64,000 nt of DNA, taken from assembly GCA_938007995.1 (NCBI GenBank), contig CALLLW010000043.1:1-64000 (forward strand), given 5' to 3'. Positions 55,787 through 63,253 of the stretch are shown here, piece by piece. The stretch is from an uncultured Granulosicoccaceae bacterium (GTDB taxonomy: Bacteria; Pseudomonadota; Gammaproteobacteria; Granulosicoccales; Granulosicoccaceae). Every line of letters starts with the position of its first letter. The first letter of the stretch is position 1. The position numbers and the translations under genes are program-made. The notes beneath the pieces were generated by a model that saw nothing but the letters and a program-made list of their open reading frames with translations, did no database searches and was not told where the DNA came from.

Positions 55787-56769
55787 TTCATACTATCTAC
55801 ATAGAAGAAGAGATAAGAGATCATCCAAGAACGCTGCGTATATGCCAGAGATTTCCAAACGCCAGAACTATTTACTGCGAACGTTACACCAGTGTCTTCA
55901 ACAATAATTCGCAAAATTTCAGACTACAAAAAAAGAATCCAGCATTGATTCTGGCCAAAAAGCATCAGAAATATGTTCTACCTACACCTGCGGGTTATGG
56001 GGTCGGCAGTGAACGAAATTTCTACTTCTCGCACATGCTTAATTGTCTGTATGACTGTCGCTATTGCTTCTTACAAGGCATGTATCGTTCTGCAAACTAC
56101 CTGATTTTTGTAAACTACGAAGATTTTTTTGAAGAAATCACAAACACCGCCTCAGCTTCAACTGAAGACAGCTGGTTTTTCTCTGGCTACGATTGTGACA
56201 GCCTTGCCATGGATCCGGTTACCGACTTCATGCCGACTGCGCTGGAGTACTTTTCAAACCATCCCAAATCTTACCTTGAGATTCGCACCAAGAGTACACA
56301 AATCCGCTCATTGCTCAACCATGAAGCCATGCCGAATTGTGTCGTTGCCTTCAGTTTTTCTCCAAACAATACCTATAAAAAACTGGAACATGGTGTACCA
56401 GATATTAACAAACGAATCCGCGCCATGAAGAAGCTGCAAAATAACGGCTGGAGACTGGGCCTGAGACTGGATCCGGTTATTTACTCGCCAACTTTACAAG
56501 CAGATTACGAATCGCTGCTGGAAAACATCTTTCAATCCATTGATGCCAAACTTCTACACTCCGTAAGTTATGGCATGTTTCGTCTGCCCAAACCGTTTTA
56601 CAAGAAAATGATTCGCCTCTATCCGGAAGAAAAATTATTTTCGTTGCCATTAACCGAGCACGACGCTCAGGTTTCATTTGAGCAGACTACAGAACTAAGC
56701 AGCCTTGAAACAGTCCATACCGCACTGCTTAAATATGTAGAGGAAAAAATAATATTTCCATGCCGGTAG
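55783..56769 (+). CDS. Spore-photoproduct-lyase-like radical SAM enzyme
   Basis: 328 residues. The radical SAM cluster motif is CLYDCRYC with Cys88, Cys92 and Cys95, in the setting HMLNCLYDCRYCFLQGMY, which recalls SplB (spore photoproduct lyase). A further Cys138 lies in SGYDCDSLAMD, about where SplB carries its H-donor Cys141, but slightly shifted. The host lacks spores as far as the genes show, so thymine-dimer repair of spore DNA is unlikely to be the job. Its start overlaps the nucleosidase-like gene by ATGA. Role unknown; a modification of a nucleoside, lipid or sugar that involves the adenosyl radical is plausible. Confidence 0.75.
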   Translation: MIHTIYIEEEIRDHPRTLRICQRFPNARTIYCERYTSVFNNNSQNFRLQKKNPALILAKKHQKYVLPTPAGYGVGSERNFYFSHMLNCLYDCRYCFLQGMYRSANYLIFVNYEDFFEEITNTASASTEDSWFFSGYDCDSLAMDPVTDFMPTALEYFSNHPKSYLEIRTKSTQIRSLLNHEAMPNCVVAFSFSPNNTYKKLEHGVPDINKRIRAMKKLQNNGWRLGLRLDPVIYSPTLQADYESLLENIFQSIDAKLLHSVSYGMFRLPKPFYKKMIRLYPEEKLFSLPLTEHDAQVSFEQTTELSSLETVHTALLKYVEEKIIFPCR

Positions 56770-56815
56770 TGTTTGGTATCAATAAACAGCTAAGTGCATC
56801 AGAAACTCCCGCCAC

Positions 56816-57994
56816 TCACATCTCTACAGCTGCCACTGAATTTTTTGCATCAAAATACTGCTGAAATTTTGTTTCAAGCTCAGCACCATTTTCGCGCCAC
56901 CATTTATCGTTACGCCAAATAACGGAATCGAGATTTCGGCCAAGGGGCAGCAATTTCCGGTAGGTATTATCAATTAACTCATCCAGTACTCTGGCTCCCG
57001 GTGCGTAGCCGAATGCAGTTGCCATGCGCAGATTATTCAGCGGCTGAGTAACATAACGTAGAAAATCAATGGAATCGTCATAATTGATCAGCGTGTCAGG
57101 TTTTGCCTTTCGTTTTGCGTTGTCCCTGGGGATAACCAGCATTCCCATATGCGCAATTGCCGCGCTCCAGATCACTCTGTAATGATCATGTGGCATATCA
57201 GACTGGATTCTCTGCGACACTCTCTTTACCACATTGCTAGTGGTAACCAATGCGAAAGTCACCTCTCCTGAATCAAGCAATTGCAGTGCTTGCTGATCGC
57301 TCTCTACCCAGATAATTTCGCTTTCAATCAGCTGCACAGTTTGCTGGATTTTTTCCCATGCGGAGTCTGTTGAGAGCTCTTTATAAAGATTCTGCCGTGC
57401 GGTTCCATTCAGCTCAAGCGACCATTCCGCCAGACCACGAGCGGTCATGCGAACTGCCCGCTTGCCCGGAAAGCGATCGACATCGAAAAAGTCACGCAAT
57501 GTGACAGGCTCGTTTTGCTCAATAAAAGCAGTGTGATCGAAGGTGATTACATCTGCCCACACTGAATGTCCGATCGCGCAAGGTTGTAACGCGTTCCATC
57601 TGTAGTCCCTGAATTCAACACGATCAGGAAGTAGTTGATTAAAAGGCAGGAGATTTATTAAGTCATTTTCACAAGCAGCAATAGAGTCATGCAAAGACAT
57701 CTCTAAAACGTCAGCATCAAAATCCGGACTTCCAGGTGCAAAAACACTGAACGAGCGCTCAAAGTCATTGCCATACTGCTCAATGACGTAGTTCCAAATT
57801 GTATGAACATGATCAGGGAGCCAGCTCTGTATCCGTAACGGCTTAGCTGTAGAATTCACAGGCTGCACCAACCCCGTTGCCTGTTCCTCCGCTACCTGTA
57901 TCTCCGCTGTCTGTATCTCCGCAGCTCTTATGTACATTGTATTCCCCAGTAGTACTGTCGCTAGTACAAAACTGAGGCTTTGCAAGTTAAACAT
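56816..57994 (-). CDS. Orphan PotD-like periplasmic binding protein
   Basis: 392 residues, exported. The signal peptide ends near MYIRAAE; the mature start contains a pentapeptide repeat (AEIQT, AEIQV, AEEQA). The rest resembles the polyamine/iron-type type 2 periplasmic binding fold: LRIQSWLPDHV opening strand, LRDFFDVDRFPGKRAVR, TFALVTTSNVVKR, and a C-terminal WWRENGAELETKFQQY typical of PotD-like proteins. No ABC permease or ATPase is adjacent. It converges with the SPL-like gene. A role as a receptor or in the surface-polysaccharide region is possible; ligand unknown. Confidence 0.7.
   Translation of the reverse strand: MFNLQSLSFVLATVLLGNTMYIRAAEIQTAEIQVAEEQATGLVQPVNSTAKPLRIQSWLPDHVHTIWNYVIEQYGNDFERSFSVFAPGSPDFDADVLEMSLHDSIAACENDLINLLPFNQLLPDRVEFRDYRWNALQPCAIGHSVWADVITFDHTAFIEQNEPVTLRDFFDVDRFPGKRAVRMTARGLAEWSLELNGTARQNLYKELSTDSAWEKIQQTVQLIESEIIWVESDQQALQLLDSGEVTFALVTTSNVVKRVSQRIQSDMPHDHYRVIWSAAIAHMGMLVIPRDNAKRKAKPDTLINYDDSIDFLRYVTQPLNNLRMATAFGYAPGARVLDELIDNTYRKLLPLGRNLDSVIWRNDKWWRENGAELETKFQQYFDAKNSVAAVEM
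57881..57925 (-). repeat. 15-base in-frame tandem repeat in the binding-protein gene
   Basis: Three 15-base units (57881-57895, 57896-57910, 57911-57925) with the shared core CTGT-TCTCCGC on the plus strand. On the coding strand they encode AEIQT/AEIQV/AEEQA just after the signal peptide. Units two and three differ at only a few bases, suggesting recent duplication. Confidence 0.85.
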
Positions 57995-58195
57995 GTCAAC
58001 TTACCAATTTACCCGGCTCACCAGTAAGGTAGCACTGTAGAAAATAGTCGCAAGTCAACACCAACTGCCATGCCCTCTGATTGGCAAATTAACAGCCTTA
58101 CTCGCTGCATTTATCGCTGGATCTACTACATTCAACAGGCACCTATTAAGTTGTCAGCAAAATAGCCTACTACCGATGCACGCTAAGGAAACCGA

Positions 58196-60436
58196 ATGAC
58201 CGCCCAGGGAAACACTCACAGCTCAAAAGAAGAATCCATAGATGATGAGCTTACCGCAGGTGAGACAGTCGATCTTCACGCACACCTGAAAACAATACTA
58301 AAATATCGCTGGTCAATACTCCTGACCGTCGCTATTTGCACCGTTACTGCCGCCCTTTTTGCGACTAATATTGCACCGACTTTTCGGGCCACAACTACGC
58401 TGCATATCGAATCTCAGCAGACACTACCGTTGAATCTCGACAGCATCATCGGGATAGATACCGACAATGGCCAATACTACCAAACTCAGCTTGAAGCACT
58501 GAAATCTAAAAGTCTGGCAAGACGTGTGATCAGAGAAATGGCACTGGTCAACCACCCTGAGTTGAGCCCACCAACGCCTGATTCAGCATTAGCAACCGCC
58601 ACCGCCGCATCGAGAGAGCTACAAGAGCGAAAAGCGATAGATCGTTTCATCAAGCGAACCACGGTACTCCCAATAAAGAATACAAAAATGGTTCGGATTA
58701 GCTTTGATTCAAACGATCCTGTATTTGCTGCTCGCGTTGCCAATAAGATTACTGATACATACATTGTTAGCTACACAGACTCCAGAACAGCAACAGGCGA
58801 AAAGGCAAACACCTTACTGACTCGCCGCATGGAAGAGTTAAAAATTGAACTGGAGAACTCCCAAAAAAGACTTTTCAACTACAAAGAAACACAAGGGCTG
58901 GTTGATATTCAGGGAGACAACACACGCCTCAGTGAGCAGGAAATAGGTATCATCACCAACAAGCTTCTTGAGGCAGAGAATGCCGAGGCTTACGCTAAAA
59001 TACTATATGACGAAGTCGTCAGAACCAGGGAAGCCGGTATCGACGCATTGTTGAGCCTACCTCTGATCGATACAAATGAAATGGTCAGAAGGCACAAAAT
59101 CGCTCTGCATGAAGCACAACTTGAGCTCGACGAACTGAGCAATAGATACGGCGAAAAACACCCACGGGTTATTGATGCGGTGTCGCGACAGGATAGTGCT
59201 CGCAGCAGTCTGTACAGCCAACTCAACAACCTGGTTGACAGCATAGAAAAAGACTACCAGTTGAATCAACAAAAAACCGCATCCCTGCAGGCAAAACTAA
59301 ACGAAGGTAAAAAACAACTTCAAGATAATGACAGAACCAACCTTGAGCTTATGCACCTACAACGCGAAGTCGCTCTTAATCAGGAAGTGTACGATGCTTT
59401 TTACACGCGCAGCCGGGAGGTTATTGAAGCAGAAAATATCAACACTTCCAACGCACAGGTTGTAGAGTATGCCGAAGCACCTCTGAATCCGGTTAGTCCA
59501 AAGAAGACCCTCATTACTCTGTTAGTCTTTTTGCTATCAACAGCAGCTGCGATCCTGGTTGCCATCGTGCGCGAATCAACAAACAATACGGTCAACCGCA
59601 CGACAGATGTGGAACACAAACTAGGGGTTAAAATGCTTGGCATACTACCTCTTGCATCGACAGGGACAGGTCGAAAGGCGAGACCAACTACACTACTACC
59701 AGGCTCGCTGACGCATGACTCCCACGCCTTTGAAGAAAGCGTACGAACAATCAGAACCAGTGTGTGTCTTGATGAACTACAGAAATCAAATCAGGTTATT
59801 CTGGTGACGTCAGCTTTGCCATCTGAGGGAAAATCCACACTCGCCTGCCACCTGGCCCAGTCTTTTTCCAACTTAGAGAAAGTTTTGCTTATTGAGTGTG
59901 ATCTCAGACGCCCTTGTCTGCATACTTTACTAGAACTGCCTGATAATAAAGGCCTGACACAGTTATTGAATAGGGAAGCTGAGTTTTCCACCTGTCTGAA
60001 GCCCAGTGTGATTGGCAATCTTGACGTTCTACCTGCCGGTACGATCCCAAACAAACCGCTAGATCTGCTAAGTTCGCCAAGATTCAATCGACTGCTGCAA
60101 CTCATGCGAAGTCGGTATGACCGGATAATTATCGACAGTGCGCCAGTTCAGGCGGTGAGTGATGCACTGATTCTCGGCAGATTGACAGACTCCGTCATAT
60201 TTACTGTAAAAGCCAATTCTACGTCGATTGCGATCGCATCTCGTGCAATGAATCGCTTAAGAGAAGCTGGTATTTCATTGAGTGGCGCTGTTGTTTCACA
60301 GGTTAACTTGCGAAAAAACACAGTCGGGGATGAACTTAACTTTGAAGGTTACTACGACTACTACGGATACACAGACCTGAACAATCTCGAAGAAATTAAT
60401 GAAAAAGAGAGTACTGCAACAAACAAAGCGGCGTAG
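58196..60436 (+). CDS. Wzz-domain BY-kinase (polysaccharide co-polymerase / tyrosine autokinase)
   Basis: 746-residue inner-membrane protein that controls chain length and export of surface polysaccharide. N-terminal Wzz domain with the first span (about 35-53: WSILLTVAICTVTAALFAT region), a long periplasmic coiled-coil (about 190-420), a second span (about 438-458), then the cytoplasmic BY-kinase with Walker A SALPSEGKST (539-548), Walker A' VLLIECDLRRP and Walker B RIIIDSAPV. The C terminus has a tyrosine cluster (FEGYYDYYGYTDL), the autophosphorylation site region. No Wza-like export protein or Wzy polymerase lies nearby in the window. Confidence 0.92.
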   Translation: MTAQGNTHSSKEESIDDELTAGETVDLHAHLKTILKYRWSILLTVAICTVTAALFATNIAPTFRATTTLHIESQQTLPLNLDSIIGIDTDNGQYYQTQLEALKSKSLARRVIREMALVNHPELSPPTPDSALATATAASRELQERKAIDRFIKRTTVLPIKNTKMVRISFDSNDPVFAARVANKITDTYIVSYTDSRTATGEKANTLLTRRMEELKIELENSQKRLFNYKETQGLVDIQGDNTRLSEQEIGIITNKLLEAENAEAYAKILYDEVVRTREAGIDALLSLPLIDTNEMVRRHKIALHEAQLELDELSNRYGEKHPRVIDAVSRQDSARSSLYSQLNNLVDSIEKDYQLNQQKTASLQAKLNEGKKQLQDNDRTNLELMHLQREVALNQEVYDAFYTRSREVIEAENINTSNAQVVEYAEAPLNPVSPKKTLITLLVFLLSTAAAILVAIVRESTNNTVNRTTDVEHKLGVKMLGILPLASTGTGRKARPTTLLPGSLTHDSHAFEESVRTIRTSVCLDELQKSNQVILVTSALPSEGKSTLACHLAQSFSNLEKVLLIECDLRRPCLHTLLELPDNKGLTQLLNREAEFSTCLKPSVIGNLDVLPAGTIPNKPLDLLSSPRFNRLLQLMRSRYDRIIIDSAPVQAVSDALILGRLTDSVIFTVKANSTSIAIASRAMNRLREAGISLSGAVVSQVNLRKNTVGDELNFEGYYDYYGYTDLNNLEEINEKESTATNKAA

Positions 60437-60451
60437 TTGCTCGACCAACTG

Positions 60452-60483
60452 TTGATTTTTTAAAGTAAAAAATCAGATTTTTT
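60452..60483. terminator. AT-rich bidirectional terminator
   Basis: TGATTTTTT (60452-60460) pairs with AAAAAATCA (60466-60474) around AAAGT, followed by GATTTTTTG. It lies in the 52-base gap between the convergent kinase and HAD genes. The stem is weak in GC, but the T tract is good. Confidence 0.65.
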
Positions 60484-60488
60484 GCATG

Positions 60489-61175
60489 CTACTGACGCCA
60501 ATCCAATATCACATATCCCAGTGATTTTGCTTTTGCGTCAGTCGCTTTACCAGGATCAACTACATAGGCTTCATTGGCCATTTCAAACAATGGCAAATCA
60601 ACAATGTCATCACTGTAGGCGCATGTGATACTTTCCCACTGTTTTTCATCACACAGCGCCTGCAGCCTTCTTGCTTTCTCTGCGCCAATACAGTTTTGTC
60701 CGTTCAAACTGCCTGTGATTCTTCCCTGATCATCAACCATGGCGTCACTACACAACAGGTGATCCATATTCAGTGCGTCGAACAAACCATTCACATAAAA
60801 ACTGAAGCTGGCTGTTGCAAGCACCAACACGTAACCCTCGGAACGCAGCCGACTCAGCTCAGCAAGCGCCTTTGGTTTAATGTTGCATGCCAGTGTTTTT
60901 TGGCAAAACTCATCGCAGAGCTTTTGAAACTTTTTGCCGCCGAGGCCTCCCGCTATTGCACCAAGATACCGTGCCTTCAACCAGTGATTTGATCGAAGCC
61001 CGGCCTTGTACAGGAGCAGACAGACAATCAGCTCCGGGCCACGGAACATACGCAATGGTCGTCTGGTAAGGCAATGCAGTAGAAAATCTACATAGGTATC
61101 TTTTGCCGTAATAGTGCCGTCGAGATCAAAGACCGCTATCTTCGGCTCACTGCGTGGCGGGGATTCACCGAACAA
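60489..61175 (-). CDS. HAD-IB family phosphatase
   Basis: 228 residues. The HAD motif I is FDLDGTITAKDTYVDFL with Asp17 and Asp19; motif II Thr/Ser lies in LVLATASFSFYV, and motif III/IV in CAYSDDIVDLPLF. This is the SerB/HAD-IB class, which includes phosphatases of prenyl- and sugar-phosphates. It lies 21 bases downstream of the DprE2-like gene, so it may remove a phosphate in the same pathway (compare the phosphoribosyl-phosphate phosphatase step before DprE1). That link is inferred from neighbourhood. Confidence 0.82.
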   Translation of the reverse strand: MFGESPPRSEPKIAVFDLDGTITAKDTYVDFLLHCLTRRPLRMFRGPELIVCLLLYKAGLRSNHWLKARYLGAIAGGLGGKKFQKLCDEFCQKTLACNIKPKALAELSRLRSEGYVLVLATASFSFYVNGLFDALNMDHLLCSDAMVDDQGRITGSLNGQNCIGAEKARRLQALCDEKQWESITCAYSDDIVDLPLFEMANEAYVVDPGKATDAKAKSLGYVILDWRQ

Positions 61176-61196
61176 ATTGAATTGCTCCCTTGTGCT

Positions 61197-61934
61197 CTAC
61201 AGTGGAAGTTTCTTAAAGATAAATTCTGGTATCGATTTGATCACAAGCATGATGTATCGCCAGAACCAAGGGGTGTACAGAATATTTTTTTTCTTAGTGA
61301 TTGCCAAATCAATATCTCGCGCTACCTTATCTGCGCTTGCCCAGAGTGCTCCTTTTTTTATATCGCTGGTCATCGGCGTATCGACAAACCCGGGCTTTAT
61401 TGTAAGCACATGCACATTATGTTGTGCCATATCGCTCCTTAAACCAGCCAAAAAACTTTCTACAGCACTTTTGGCGGAACCATACAGGTAATTGCTTCTG
61501 CGCCCTCTGTCACCGGCAACAGAGCCAATCACCGCCAGTGTGCCACTACCCTGCCGTTTCATTACTTTGGCCAGATGCAAACTCAACGAGATAGTACTGC
61601 TACCGTTCAAGTTGAACTGATTCATCGCGTAATCAGGGTCATCCAGACATTGTGATTGATCAGGTAGCACGCCATAAGCGATTAGTGCGCAGTCTATTTT
61701 TCCGGCTTTGCCGGCAAGATTTTCGATCAGCTCTCTATGCCCATTCACGGATGCCAGATCCGAAAACACCACGTGCACGGTGGCATCACTTATTGTTGCA
61801 ACGTGGGATTCAAGTTGTTTGAGTTTTTCTGCATCTCTTGCAACCAGCGTTATGCTGCCACAATCTGACGCAACGAGATCCAGATAAGCACGGGCAATTC
61901 CTGATGTTGCACCTAATACAAGCAGGTTTTTCAT
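61197..61934 (-). CDS. dprE2: DprE2-like short-chain dehydrogenase
   Basis: 245 residues. The Rossmann motif LGATSGIAR begins near residue 7 and the catalytic YGSAKSAVESF (YxxxK) is present. The C terminus FWRYIMLVIKSIPEFIFKKL parallels the mycobacterial DprE2 ending (FRYVMMVLRHIPRSIFRKL), a striking match for an SDR tail. DprE2 reduces the keto intermediate made by DprE1, giving polyprenyl-phosphoryl arabinose from the ribose form. Its start overlaps the dprE1-like stop by four bases (ATGA), so they are translated together. The precise sugar in this organism is unproven. Confidence 0.85.
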   Translation of the reverse strand: MKNLLVLGATSGIARAYLDLVASDCGSITLVARDAEKLKQLESHVATISDATVHVVFSDLASVNGHRELIENLAGKAGKIDCALIAYGVLPDQSQCLDDPDYAMNQFNLNGSSTISLSLHLAKVMKRQGSGTLAVIGSVAGDRGRRSNYLYGSAKSAVESFLAGLRSDMAQHNVHVLTIKPGFVDTPMTSDIKKGALWASADKVARDIDLAITKKKNILYTPWFWRYIMLVIKSIPEFIFKKLPL

Positions 61935-63214
61935 GCGCTTTTTACCCTTTGCCAGAAACTGGATGTGTAGGACGGATCAATGTAATCAGTAAACTCGGAA
62001 ACCCGCGGAAAGGATTTCTCGAATGTTTCACCGGTCATGGTTGCATCTTTCGCCGGGTAGATCGCCCCCCCCGCCTCCACAGCCATAGTCTCCAGTGCAG
62101 ATAACAATTTTGTTGTGCGCGCTCCGCGATTAGGAAAATCGAGTGCCAGTGTCACACCCGGTCTGCAAAATGACAACATTGCAGGGGATGTGATGTCACC
62201 CATGGTTTTCAGTACCGACAAAAACGACCCCTGTTTTTCATTCGATATTTTCTTTAGCACTTTTTTAAGCACATCTGCGTTATCGAACGGCACAACACAC
62301 TGGAATTGATAGAAGCCCTTGCGCCCGTATATTCGATTCCAGTTCAGCAGCGAATCGAGTGGATAGAAAAATTTTGCAATCGTTTCGCTGTAATCACGCG
62401 TACCTTCATGCGATCGAATATAGAAATAGTTGAACAGTCTGAGGCTTAGCTGATTAACCAGTGGAAAGCCCGTTCCAACAATAGCGGGCACACTTCGAGC
62501 GCCTGTGCCAACCGGATCATCAAGGCTGCCCTGCTGACCATGCGTCGCTCTAAAAAACACACCGCGACCTGAAGTGTTCAGACAATCAATCCACGACACA
62601 CAGTACTCATGCGATTTTTCTGAGTCCTCAGAGAGCGCCAGAAACTCAGCATAATTTTCGTAGGCGATTGATTCGACCGCCATACTGGAGTGACTGATTT
62701 TTTTCAGCGACAGTTCCACCCAGGTTATCGTACCGGTCAAACCAAGCCCGCCGATAGTCGCCGCGAACATCTGCTGATTTTCCACCTGACTGCACGTCAT
62801 GTCGCCTTCAACAGACCGCCGCAAGCCGAAGCTTCGCACAAAACATCCAAAACTACCGACTGCATGATGGTTCTTTCCATGCACATCATTGGCGACTGCA
62901 CCACCCAGGGTTACAAACCCGGTACCTGGTGTTACTGGCAGGAACCAGCCCATTGGCACCACGAGCTTCAGCACCTGCCACAGGGTAACGCCAGATTCAC
63001 ACCGCAGAATACCGTTCTGTGCATCAAATTGAATAAACTTGTTCAGGCCAGTGGCATTAACAATCACGCCGCCATCATTGATACAAACGTCGCCGTAACT
63101 GCGACGATTACCCACAGTCAGTAATTTATCGTTTGCAGGCAACGCCGTATCACGCCAGCAGATATCAGTACGAGACTGATTGGCACGATGCAAGTTGCCC
63201 CACGAGTCACCCAC
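61931..63214 (-). CDS. dprE1: DprE1-like FAD oxidoreductase
   Basis: 427 residues. A PCMH-type FAD-binding domain: VGNRRSYGDVCINDGG at the start, LPVTPGTGFVTLGGAVANDVHGKNHHAVGSFG with the family's HGKNHH motif, then GGLGLTGTITWVEL. The C-terminal substrate domain ends in IYPAKDATMTGETFEKSFPRV, again close to DprE1. The residue equivalent to Cys387 of the mycobacterial enzyme, target of benzothiazinones, appears to be Ala (ALDFP where CVDFP stands; near residue 355). The start is GTG. It oxidises the 2'-hydroxyl of a polyprenyl-phosphoryl pentose, probably at the inner membrane. Confidence 0.87.
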   Translation of the reverse strand: MGDSWGNLHRANQSRTDICWRDTALPANDKLLTVGNRRSYGDVCINDGGVIVNATGLNKFIQFDAQNGILRCESGVTLWQVLKLVVPMGWFLPVTPGTGFVTLGGAVANDVHGKNHHAVGSFGCFVRSFGLRRSVEGDMTCSQVENQQMFAATIGGLGLTGTITWVELSLKKISHSSMAVESIAYENYAEFLALSEDSEKSHEYCVSWIDCLNTSGRGVFFRATHGQQGSLDDPVGTGARSVPAIVGTGFPLVNQLSLRLFNYFYIRSHEGTRDYSETIAKFFYPLDSLLNWNRIYGRKGFYQFQCVVPFDNADVLKKVLKKISNEKQGSFLSVLKTMGDITSPAMLSFCRPGVTLALDFPNRGARTTKLLSALETMAVEAGGAIYPAKDATMTGETFEKSFPRVSEFTDYIDPSYTSSFWQRVKSA

Positions 63215-63253
63215 GGATTGCCCTCACCTCAGTGATCACAGATGAGCCAGTGG

